Origin: CAVXJN01 sp963762165
Lineage (GTDB): Bacteria > Pseudomonadota > Gammaproteobacteria > JASBUN01
Assembly: GCA_963762165.1 (NCBI GenBank)
Contig: CAVXJN010000001.1
Location: 903,913 to 967,912, forward strand
Length of the DNA: 64,000 bases
Reading direction: 5' to 3'
The position numbers and the translations under genes are program-made. Positions 8,750-16,218 of this stretch are shown in pieces (position 1 is the stretch's first letter; each line of letters begins with the position of its first letter). A model generated the notes under the pieces. It did no database searches. It had not been told where the DNA came from and saw only the letters and a program-made list of their open reading frames with translations.

Positions 8750-10474
8750 TCAGAGGCTGCGCCCCGAATCGGCCCTTGAGGGACCCAGGCGCGCCGCGAC
8801 CCAGCGCCAGACGTAACCGCTCGGCCGGTCGATGCCGTAGCGGACGTATTCGAGAGTGTTGTGGTTGCGCAGAATCCAATTCATATGGCGCTCGGCCTGG
8901 CTACTGCCGCACACCAATATCCGGTCATCCACCGCCAGGCGGGTATCCGGGGCCGGCAGCAATGTCTGCTCGCCCGCCCGATCGAGCAGCAGCACAATGG
9001 CCGGCAACGTATTGGCCTGCTGGCGCGGGTCGGTGAGCAAATCGCCCAGGCGCACCGCTTCCCCGGCCGCCAGCGCGTCAGCCACCGCCGGCGCGCGGGC
9101 GCGGTCCATGACCATATGCCAGCTGTCGGGCGCATCCTCGCCGGTGACGCCGGCGATTCGGCTCACCAGCACGTTGGCCCAGTCATCGTCCTGGGCTCGG
9201 GCATGGCGCAAAAAATCGGCCAGCAACGGCGTCGTGATATAGGCCAGGATGCGGCGCGCGATAATTCGCCCAGGCTGCATCACCATGTTCAGCCAGGCGG
9301 ACTCGAACAACGCGCCGTTGCGACCCAGGTTCTGACGTGCCACCGTGAACAGGTCTTCTTTGATTTCCCTGGCGGTAACCAAAATGGACAGATTGTCGGC
9401 GTCGTTTTCGGTACCGGCAATGATGCCCACCGCTTGTTCGATACGCGCCTCTCTCAGCGTTGTCGCTTCGGTTCCGCGTCCGCGCACCGTCCCTTCCGGC
9501 GCTCCGGCTGCTTCAGGATTGCTTTCCACCACAATCACGTCCACGCCTTCGAATGACAACGCCCGCCGAACCGCCTTACCGAAGCGGCCGTAGCCGCACA
9601 ACACCCAGGTGCCACGCGGCGGGCTGAGAGGGCGCTCTGCGGCGCCATCGCCGGTGCTGGTCATCCACTCGTTCAGCAAGTACAAACTGGGGGAGTGAAC
9701 CGCCAGGGCCAGCCGGTCTCCGAATTCGTCGTCGGCGTTGATCACGTGATCGGTGCCAAAAGACTCAAGATTCGCCGCAGTCTCGGCATATTCAGCGCGG
9801 CTGATGACCTCTACCGTCGGCACCAGCAGTTTCGCGCTGATGGCGATGCCGAGGTTCACCTGATCGCTGTTGGTGAGCGCCAGCACGCCCTGGCATTCCG
9901 GTTCCAACAAGCCCGCAGCGCGCAAAACTTCCAGATCGCTGGCATCGGCACAGAGCGCCGGCACCGGCATCGGGAAGCCGGCCACATCCAGCGCATCAAT
10001 TCGCGCTTGAACGATATCGAGGGCCACGACCCGGATGTTCCGTTCCGAAAGCGCCTGTACCAACAGGCTGCCGGTATCGCCGTAACCGCAGACAATGTAA
10101 AACGGTTCGGCGATACGGCGCACCGCGCGCACGAACATCGTATGCTGGACGATGCGCCAGAAGGCCTGATCCTGAAATGTCGCCAGTAGACTGCCGATTG
10201 CATACAGCCACGCGATCACCGTGGCGTAAATGGCGAACATGGTCCAAAGACGTTGCGCGTCGGAAAACGGATGTGGAACCTCGCCGAGGCCGATGGTCGA
10301 ACCCATGAAGCTGACGAAATAAAAGGCGTGAAAAAAACTCATCCGCCACGGCTCGCCGTTGACATCGATTCCGGGAATCAGCACGAGGCCGAGCACCGAA
10401 ACCGCATATGCGCACAACAGGATGATGAGCGGTACCCTTACCCGCCGCAGGAGCACGAAAATGATACCGTGCAT
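8750..10474 (-). CDS. Ion-channel-like protein with two TrkA-N (RCK) domains
   Basis: A 574-residue membrane protein. Residues 1-100 hold two membrane helices around a pore loop whose filter reads STIGLGEVP instead of the potassium signature TVGYGD. Two RCK/TrkA-N Rossmann domains follow, at about 120-260 (VCGYGDTGSLLVQAL) and 290-420 (VLCGYGRFGKAVRRAL), each with a GxGxxG nucleotide-binding loop. A TrkA-C-like tail lies at about 460-550. Related proteins with TIGFGE-type filters are known in proteobacteria; selectivity is not established. The DUF6394 gene lies upstream on the same strand with a 60-base gap, suggesting a functional pair. Confidence 0.88.
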   Translation of the reverse strand: MHGIIFVLLRRVRVPLIILLCAYAVSVLGLVLIPGIDVNGEPWRMSFFHAFYFVSFMGSTIGLGEVPHPFSDAQRLWTMFAIYATVIAWLYAIGSLLATFQDQAFWRIVQHTMFVRAVRRIAEPFYIVCGYGDTGSLLVQALSERNIRVVALDIVQARIDALDVAGFPMPVPALCADASDLEVLRAAGLLEPECQGVLALTNSDQVNLGIAISAKLLVPTVEVISRAEYAETAANLESFGTDHVINADDEFGDRLALAVHSPSLYLLNEWMTSTGDGAAERPLSPPRGTWVLCGYGRFGKAVRRALSFEGVDVIVVESNPEAAGAPEGTVRGRGTEATTLREARIEQAVGIIAGTENDADNLSILVTAREIKEDLFTVARQNLGRNGALFESAWLNMVMQPGRIIARRILAYITTPLLADFLRHARAQDDDWANVLVSRIAGVTGEDAPDSWHMVMDRARAPAVADALAAGEAVRLGDLLTDPRQQANTLPAIVLLLDRAGEQTLLPAPDTRLAVDDRILVCGSSQAERHMNWILRNHNTLEYVRYGIDRPSGYVWRWVAARLGPSRADSGRSL

Positions 10475-10534
10475 GGCCGTTCCTCCTTCAGGGTCCTGAA
10501 TCGGTGCCCGGCAGCCGGGAGCAGGTGGCCGGAA

Positions 10535-10918
10535 TCACCGGCGCAGCATCACGGTCTCAACCACGAGAATCGCGACGGAGGTGATATTGGCGAGCAGCGC
10601 GCCGCCGGAGAGCGCGACGATACTGGCCATGGCGGAAGGCGTCAGGCCGGCTTCGGAGGCGTGAACGACGAATCCCCACAGCACCGCGGCGGCCACCAGT
10701 TGCAGGTCTGCGACGAGACTGGTGGCGAGCAATACCGCGCCGACGTGGGTGCGATCGCCGAATTTCAACACCGTGGCGATCAGGCTCACTATCAGGGCCG
10801 CGTACAGCTCGTAGACGTCGTGGTGATTGGGATTGTCGATGTCACCGATGAAAAATCCGAAATTCAGCGTCAGCGCCAGGACTATGAAAAACGCGAAAAC
10901 GACCTTTTCCAGATTCAT
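10535..10918 (-). CDS. DUF6394 family membrane protein
   Basis: A 127-residue protein with four hydrophobic segments: roughly residues 5-25, 40-55, 62-85 and 100-122. It has the conserved-looking loop GDIDNPNHHDVYELYAALIVSL. It matches what I know of DUF6394, a small inner-membrane family often next to TrkA-type channel proteins, and here it precedes one on the same strand. Inference: an accessory subunit or regulator of the channel. Confidence 0.75.
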   Translation of the reverse strand: MNLEKVVFAFFIVLALTLNFGFFIGDIDNPNHHDVYELYAALIVSLIATVLKFGDRTHVGAVLLATSLVADLQLVAAAVLWGFVVHASEAGLTPSAMASIVALSGGALLANITSVAILVVETVMLRR

Positions 10919-10959
10919 GCGCTCCTCCCCTTGTTATCCGACCGCGACGACGTCGCTCG

Positions 10960-11427
10960 TCATGGTGTAAGCCGCGTATCGAGCGGGATGGTTCCCTGGT
11001 ATTCGAAACCGACCGGCACCAGACGGGTGCTCAACTTCACGTCACCCGCAAGCCGGTAGCGCAGCTCGCCATGCTGGACGTCGGGCCACTGTTTGAGCTG
11101 TGCGATCAGGGTGCCGATGGTGCTGATCATATCGACATCCAGCACACGCTCCTCATATGCGGGCACCGTGACCGATTGGCTGCTGACACCGCGGGCGAAT
11201 TCGAGGCCGTTCAGATACAAACGATACTGCAGCCCCGCGATGGGCAGGGAGTAAGGGTTCGGGTTCTGGATCCGCAGCTGCAGCCGATACCGTTGCTCGA
11301 GGAGCTGGGCGTCCAACAGACTGAGACTGGAAATCGAAATGGACGGCGCTTGAATACGAATGAAAGGGCCTGAACACGCCATCAGCACCGAACAAATCGA
11401 CAGCAGCAATCCGAGACGTAACCGCAT
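10960..11427 (-). CDS. LEA type 2 / water-stress domain lipoprotein
   Basis: A 155-residue exported lipoprotein: basic start, hydrophobic core and a lipobox (LMAC) with the lipidated cysteine near residue 18. The rest matches the LEA14/WHy fold (LQLRIQNPNPYSLPIAGLQYRLYLNGLEFARG, then VPAYEERVLDVDM). Bacterial WHy proteins are linked to desiccation and osmotic tolerance. I use the second ATG at 11427 because GGGAG sits at good spacing before it. It lies just upstream of the DUF6394-channel pair on the same strand and may belong to that operon. Confidence 0.82.
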   Translation of the reverse strand: MRLRLGLLLSICSVLMACSGPFIRIQAPSISISSLSLLDAQLLEQRYRLQLRIQNPNPYSLPIAGLQYRLYLNGLEFARGVSSQSVTVPAYEERVLDVDMISTIGTLIAQLKQWPDVQHGELRYRLAGDVKLSTRLVPVGFEYQGTIPLDTRLTP

Positions 11428-11564
11428 CCGCATCTCCCAGGTAGTACCGTTACAGTATGTGCTTGCACAACTTGATGCAACGCCCGCCTTGGTTTGGTGT
11501 ATGGCGTGATAAGATTTACGCCATCGCGCCAGCTCACTTGCGAAGCAATCACCCGGAAACGACG

Positions 11565-12146
11565 ATGCTCTACCTGCGAATCATTGGCCTTGCCTTCGCC
11601 GCGTTGATCTACGGATGCGCCTCGGCACCGCCACTGCGTCCCGCCCAATACGGCCACCCGGAACTGGTCGAGATTCACCGCGCTTTCGAACATGCCGTGC
11701 AACAGGCGCACGAAGATCCTGACGTGCACTGGCGCAGCGGCTGGACCGGCAATGTATTAGTGAACATGAGCCCGGAAAATGACCACGGCTTGTGCTATCA
11801 GTGGCAGGAATTGGTCTACGCGGGCGTGCTCGACACCGTCGAACGCGTCGGCTGGCACGCCAATGGCATCGTCATCAACGACAAGACCCGGCATGAACAT
11901 CATGCCGTGGTCGTCTTCGACCCGAAGGTCACGGACCAGGACCATATTCTCGACGCACCTGAAGCCAACCCGGCGTGGGTTTTGGACGCCTGGCGACGCG
12001 GCAAAGCCGACATTTTCACCGTGCAACAGTGGATCGAATTGCCGTTATTCAAACTGGTGCCACCGAGGATCACCGGCGTGACCATCGATTCCAACATCAG
12101 CGCTTCGCTGCATCATCAGGCGCGAACCGAAAGCACTGCGGAGTAA
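11565..12146 (+). CDS. Putative lipoprotein of unknown function
   Basis: A 193-residue protein with a signal peptide and a probable lipobox (ALIYGC, Cys18). The mature part begins ASAPPLRPAQYGHPE. The segments SPENDHGLCYQWQELVYAGV and RHEHHAVVVFDP contain several His residues, but no catalytic family is recognised. An upstream in-frame start lacks a signal peptide, so the ATG at 11565 is preferred. The next gene starts six bases after its stop, so the two form an operon. Confidence 0.75.
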   Translation: MLYLRIIGLAFAALIYGCASAPPLRPAQYGHPELVEIHRAFEHAVQQAHEDPDVHWRSGWTGNVLVNMSPENDHGLCYQWQELVYAGVLDTVERVGWHANGIVINDKTRHEHHAVVVFDPKVTDQDHILDAPEANPAWVLDAWRRGKADIFTVQQWIELPLFKLVPPRITGVTIDSNISASLHHQARTESTAE

Positions 12147-12152
12147 AACGAC

Positions 12153-12548
12153 ATGGCGACCCGAACCGAATTGTCCCTGCCCGAGGCACAAGTGGAGCGA
12201 GTCGAACTCGAAGGAGACACATTACGCATCCATATGCGCGAATTCTTCAGCTTCGTCTCTATTAGCGGTTCAGCCGAACAAACCCAATGGCGCCAAGCCG
12301 GGGTGTTGGTGATCGAAGCCGCGGAAATCGAAAATGAACTGCCGCAAGGTCCTTTCGTGCTTACAGGCGGCGACATTCAGGCCAACACCTACACCTATCG
12401 TGATCGAGTGCCGCTGCCGCTGGACTCGCGAGGGCGCGTCGGTTGCACGCTGAAAATCGAAGGCAATGAAATTCCGCTCTCCGCGTCAGGCACTCACCTG
12501 CAGCTGCAAACGCTGGGTGAGCGTCGTTACGTCGCTCACGTCAAGTAG
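12153..12548 (+). CDS. Hypothetical protein in operon with lipoprotein
   Basis: A 131-residue soluble beta-rich protein with no recognised domain. Notable segments are VERVELEGDTLRIHMREFF near the start and LKIEGNEIPLSASGTHLQLQTLGE near the end. It starts six bases after the upstream lipoprotein gene. It has no signal peptide. Function unknown. Confidence 0.68.
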   Translation: MATRTELSLPEAQVERVELEGDTLRIHMREFFSFVSISGSAEQTQWRQAGVLVIEAAEIENELPQGPFVLTGGDIQANTYTYRDRVPLPLDSRGRVGCTLKIEGNEIPLSASGTHLQLQTLGERRYVAHVK

Positions 12549-12614
12549 TGTCGGCAGGGGGCGGGGGTTCAAGTTGGATCCGCGCCACGTGCGATCGATA
12601 CTCATCGGTCCGCT

Positions 12615-13517
12615 TTATTTCGAGGCCCGTGCCCTGGCTTGCGCATTGGCGGCGATCTGCTGCTGCATTTGGCGTTGATTTCGAAGTTCGCGGCGCTTGT
12701 TGGCGAAATAATCCTCACGACTGAGTTCGTGCAACTGACGCCCGTAGTGCTCAACCATGCGGTACCAGGTCCCCATGCTGGCCTCGGGCTGACGCCGAGC
12801 CGGAAGGTCATCCGTCTGCAAATAGGCTCTAAGCGCGAGGTAGTAACGCATGGCGTTGCGTTCGATCATGCCGCGCACGCCCTGGACGAACTCCGGCTTG
12901 CCCGAATCGGTCTGCCCGACGATCGAAAAACCGATCTTGTCCTTGCCGAGCGTGGCCAAGTACGCCGATGTCGCCATGCGGCTGCGCCAACTGTCCTCGT
13001 AGCCCCAACTCAATTCCACCAGCGTACCCTGTTCCACCGGCGCCGCTTGCACTGAGATACGATAATCCTGCGTACCCAGGGGTCCGTCCGCCGCGCGCAC
13101 GGTAACACGCAGATAATTGTCACGATTACTGGCGATGCTGAAGTTGCCGTTGACGTGATAAGCGTCCTGGGGAGGTTGATAGAATTTACGGCCGACGAAC
13201 AACGACAATTCCGCGCCCTCTTGACCGTGGCGCCACGTGCAGGCTTTGACATTCTGGTTCAGCGCCAGGAATTGACACCACTGATCCGGCTGCCCCAGCG
13301 CATCCCGCACCTCGTGAAACGGTTGCGGCAACACCGCGTAAATGTCCGCGCCCAAGCGCTGACCGGAATTGTGCGAACGAATGTATAACGGCTCGTCGAA
13401 CGGATTCCGTTCGGTGTTCTGGCGTACATACTGAAACTGCTGCAGCAACTCTTGCCGGTCCGCGTATGCCGGGACCGCCACCATCACCGTGAATAAAACA
13501 AGCCAGATCGTCTTCAT
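12615..13517 (-). CDS. Exported hypothetical protein
   Basis: A 300-residue protein with a clear Sec signal peptide (MKTIWLVLFTVMVAVPAYA, cleavage after residue 19). The mature protein has a conserved-looking opening (LYIRSHNSGQRLGADIYAVL), two cysteines spaced as WCQFLALNQNVKACTW that could form a disulfide, and a charged helical C-terminus (NKRRELRNQRQMQQQIAANAQARARASK). The order of strands and helices might fit a START/SRPBCC-like fold, but I cannot assign it. It is followed by no close partner. Confidence 0.72.
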   Translation of the reverse strand: MKTIWLVLFTVMVAVPAYADRQELLQQFQYVRQNTERNPFDEPLYIRSHNSGQRLGADIYAVLPQPFHEVRDALGQPDQWCQFLALNQNVKACTWRHGQEGAELSLFVGRKFYQPPQDAYHVNGNFSIASNRDNYLRVTVRAADGPLGTQDYRISVQAAPVEQGTLVELSWGYEDSWRSRMATSAYLATLGKDKIGFSIVGQTDSGKPEFVQGVRGMIERNAMRYYLALRAYLQTDDLPARRQPEASMGTWYRMVEHYGRQLHELSREDYFANKRRELRNQRQMQQQIAANAQARARASK

Positions 13518-13556
13518 GTCGATGTCCGCAGTTCTTCGCTGCCCTCGGCGCTCGCC

Positions 13557-14108
13557 TTATTTGCTGACCACGTGCACGCTGCTTGCCTGAGGCCCCTTTT
13601 CGCCCAGCTCTTCACTGAATCGAACCTGAGTGCCGACATCGAGTTTTTCGAAATCGCCGTTCAGCAGGCTGTTGCGGTGAAAATAAACCTCCCGGCCGTC
13701 GATGGTTTCAATCACTCCGAAGTCCTGATCGAACACCAGATTGCGAATGCGGCCCTGTGGCGGCGGCTCGTGGAGCTTGGTTTTGCCCCGAATCACACGG
13801 GTGTAATCCTCGAGTTGACGCCGCGCAGCGTCAAATGCATCGCGCACAGCGACATACACATCTTCGTGGGCATGATTGTCGTGCGGCGCACGACTCACCA
13901 CCAGTTCCTTGCCGGGCACGGTGATGTCGATTAAAACTTGGTAGAGGGCGCCTTTGTGGTGATGTTTGTGGGGCGCTTCCACGATTACCTTGCAACTCAT
14001 GACGTGATCCGCAAACCGATCCAGCTTGTCCGCACGTTCCCGAATCTTGCTCTCGACAGCCTCGGACGGATTCATGTTTCGAAACGTGATCTGCAATGGC
14101 AATTGCAT
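13557..14108 (-). CDS. HPF/RaiA-type ribosome-associated protein fused to a cold-shock domain
   Basis: A 183-residue fusion. Residues 1-105 are an HPF/RaiA (sigma-54 modulation) domain, beginning MQLPLQITFRNMNPSEAVE and including the dimetal-like His stretch EAPHKHHHKG. Residues 115-183 are a cold-shock-like OB domain (GRIRNLVFDQDFGVIE, EVYFHRNSLL, GPQASSVHVV). HPF/RaiA domains bind ribosomes and cause hibernation. The fused form is known in proteobacteria and may couple RNA binding to ribosome protection. Cytoplasmic; complete. Confidence 0.88.
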   Translation of the reverse strand: MQLPLQITFRNMNPSEAVESKIRERADKLDRFADHVMSCKVIVEAPHKHHHKGALYQVLIDITVPGKELVVSRAPHDNHAHEDVYVAVRDAFDAARRQLEDYTRVIRGKTKLHEPPPQGRIRNLVFDQDFGVIETIDGREVYFHRNSLLNGDFEKLDVGTQVRFSEELGEKGPQASSVHVVSK

Positions 14109-14376
14109 CAGGTTCTCCTCGATATGGCGTAGCCGCGCGCGCGGACAGCGGCATCAGATTCACCCTTTGTATTCCGGCCTGTGGCACGTGCAGCGTCGCA
14201 CTTCGGCACTGCCAGCGAACTGCACATTGAACGTGCGTCTGACTTTTCGCCCGGGCCGGTATCACGCTTCAGCATAGTTCCAGATTGGCGCGTAGCAGAC
14301 TGGCGCCCGCGGTCCGCGGCTTCTAAGCTGCGTAACGAGCCCGGCAGCGGCCGGCGCACCGCGACGGAAGTCAGCC

Positions 14377-14604
14377 ATGGCCTACGCCAATTTGAACGCA
14401 CTGCAAACCCTTGCTCGCGCCGGGGATCCCGAGACGCCATCGCCGCCGCCTGAGGTGCCGCCGGATCAGCCACCCGAGCAGCCCCCGAGCCCGGTTCCGC
14501 CCGACATGCCGCCGGATCGGCCGGACGAATCCCCCGCCGAGCCGCCGCCGGAAATGCCCCCGGGGCAGCCGGCGGAAGTGCCACCAATGCCACCTGAATA
14601 TTGA
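14377..14604 (+). CDS. Short proline-rich protein
   Basis: A 75-residue protein. After 17 ordinary residues almost every position follows a PPxxPP pattern (PPEVPPDQPPEQPPSPVPP and so on), with acidic residues between the prolines. This predicts an extended polyproline-II rod. There is no signal peptide. GGAAG seven bases before the ATG supports translation. Function unknown; similar tails occur on surface or scaffold proteins. Long Pro runs normally need EF-P for translation. It could also be a chance open frame in GC-rich DNA, but the ribosome binding site argues against that. Confidence 0.55.
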   Translation: MAYANLNALQTLARAGDPETPSPPPEVPPDQPPEQPPSPVPPDMPPDRPDESPAEPPPEMPPGQPAEVPPMPPEY

Positions 14605-14622
14605 ACGCTCGGGATGCGCTGA

Positions 14623-15078
14623 TCACGGCCGATTGCGAACCTTTCGCTCGCGGAGCTGTTCGCGGCTCACTAGGCGTACCAGGTCCTCCATTTGCTCGGC
14701 GAACACGTTGATGAAATCGTCCACGGTGATGACCCCGATCAGACCGCCGGTTCGGTTCACGACCGGCATGCGCCGCACACCGCCGTTGCGCATGCGCTGC
14801 AGGGTCGCCATGGTGTCGTCTTCTTCGTTGGCGGTCAGCAGGTCGCCGCTCATGACGTCGGCCGCCCGAAGTTGATCGGCATCGCCGTCCTCGGCCAGCA
14901 CTTCGATTGCCAGGTCTCGATCGGTCAGGATGCCGATCGGCAAGCGCTGGCCGTCGCGTTCCTCGACGATCAGCACATCGCCCACGTGGTGTTCGCGCAT
15001 CAGGCGGGCCGCATCACGGACCGATCCATCCGCGCCCATCACAATCACGTCGCGATTACAGTATTCACCCACACTCAT
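14623..15078 (-). CDS. CBS domain pair protein
   Basis: A 151-residue protein made of two CBS domains at about residues 10-65 and 75-130, which together bind adenosyl ligands. The first contains VGDVLIVEERDGQRLPIGILTDRDLAIEV. The second contains NGGVRRMPVVNRTGGLIGVITVDD. No catalytic domain is attached. Stand-alone CBS pairs act as energy or stress sensors. Soluble and complete. Confidence 0.9.
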   Translation of the reverse strand: MSVGEYCNRDVIVMGADGSVRDAARLMREHHVGDVLIVEERDGQRLPIGILTDRDLAIEVLAEDGDADQLRAADVMSGDLLTANEEDDTMATLQRMRNGGVRRMPVVNRTGGLIGVITVDDFINVFAEQMEDLVRLVSREQLRERKVRNRP

Positions 15079-15177
15079 GTTGCTCTCCTTGTTTGCAGGA
15101 CTTTGGCGCCTACTGCCGCGAGACGATCAAGCGCGCGCGGCTCCCACGCAGCGCCCCTGAGTCCCTATAATGGCGTC

Positions 15178-15855
15178 ATGTGCGGTCGATACACTTTGAC
15201 GGCGGACGCCAACGAACTCGCGGCCTATTTCGGACTCGACGCAGTACCCGAACTGGCGCCGCGCTTTAATATCGCGCCGACCAACCAGGTACCGATCGTG
15301 CGCACGGTGCCGGGGCTCGGCCGCCGTTTGGATCTGGTTCGCTGGGGACTGGTGCCGAGTTGGGCCAAGGATGTGAAAATCGGCAATCGCCTGATCAACG
15401 CCCGCGCGGACACGCTGGCCGAAAAACCTGCGTTTCGCAGCGCATTGCGTCACCGCCGATGCCTGGTTCCCGCGGACGGCTTTTACGAGTGGCGTCAGGA
15501 GGAATCGAAAAAGCAGCCGTACTGGATCGGATTCGAGGGACGCGCGATCTTTGCTTTCGCAGGGCTGTGGGAGCATTGGCAGAACCGCGACACCGGCGAG
15601 CGCGTGGAGTCCTGTACCATCATCACCACCGATGCCAATCAGGTCGTCGGGACGCTTCATGACCGAATGCCGGTGATCCTTCCCGAGCACCACTACGATA
15701 CCTGGCTCGACACGCAATTGAACGACACAAACACGGCACTCGCCTTGCTGCAGCCGCACAACGGCACCGATATGATTGCGTATGCCGTGTCGCGCAACGT
15801 CAACAATCCTCGCAACGACCGAATAGAGCTGTTGTCTCCGCTGGGTAGAGATTGA
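15178..15855 (+). CDS. SRAP domain protein (YedK/HMCES family)
   Basis: A 225-residue SRAP domain protein. It begins MCGRYTL, so Cys2 becomes the N-terminal catalytic residue once Met is removed. Family members cross-link to abasic sites in single-stranded DNA and protect them. Further family motifs are RFNIAPT, WGLVPSWAKD, NARADTLAEKPAFRSA, PADGFYEW and HDRMPVIL, which supplies the catalytic His. Frames extend upstream, but only the ATG at 15178 places Cys second, so this start is certain. Confidence 0.95.
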   Translation: MCGRYTLTADANELAAYFGLDAVPELAPRFNIAPTNQVPIVRTVPGLGRRLDLVRWGLVPSWAKDVKIGNRLINARADTLAEKPAFRSALRHRRCLVPADGFYEWRQEESKKQPYWIGFEGRAIFAFAGLWEHWQNRDTGERVESCTIITTDANQVVGTLHDRMPVILPEHHYDTWLDTQLNDTNTALALLQPHNGTDMIAYAVSRNVNNPRNDRIELLSPLGRD

Positions 15856-15880
15856 TCCTCGACCCAGGCACCCAGGACGC

Positions 15881-16195
15881 TTACTCGCCGGTGATCTGCG
15901 GCGTACGGCATACGTAATCAAGCGCTTCTGTCACCTCGATCTCGTACTGCGATGCTGCCGGCACGTGAAACTTCTCACCGGCGCCATATTCACTCCACTC
16001 CTGGGTGTCGGCCAGCTTCACCCGGCATCGCCCACGGATGATCTCCACGGTTTCCGGCCCGTCGGCGTTCATGCGGTGCAACCCGGGCTGCATCAAGGAC
16101 ATCGTGCGCAATTCGCCATCCGTCATGAGCGTGGTGACATTATCCCCGTGCGCCGCGGCATTGCCGAGGGTCGATTCCTTGTCACGATCGATCAT
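15881..16195 (-). CDS. ppnP: Pyrimidine/purine nucleoside phosphorylase PpnP
   Basis: A 104-residue cupin-fold protein of the PpnP (formerly DUF1255) family, which phosphorolyses nucleosides to base and ribose 1-phosphate. The family pattern is visible: GELRTMSLMQPGLHRMNADGPETVEIIRGRCRV, then GEKFHVPAASQYEIEV and the C-terminal YVCR. GGAGA eight bases before the ATG at 16195 supports this start over a longer frame. It begins 23 bases after the BCCT transporter stop on the same strand and may be cotranscribed with it. Confidence 0.88.
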   Translation of the reverse strand: MIDRDKESTLGNAAAHGDNVTTLMTDGELRTMSLMQPGLHRMNADGPETVEIIRGRCRVKLADTQEWSEYGAGEKFHVPAASQYEIEVTEALDYVCRTPQITGE

Positions 16196-16218
16196 AATCC
16201 GATTCTCCACTCGCCGTT

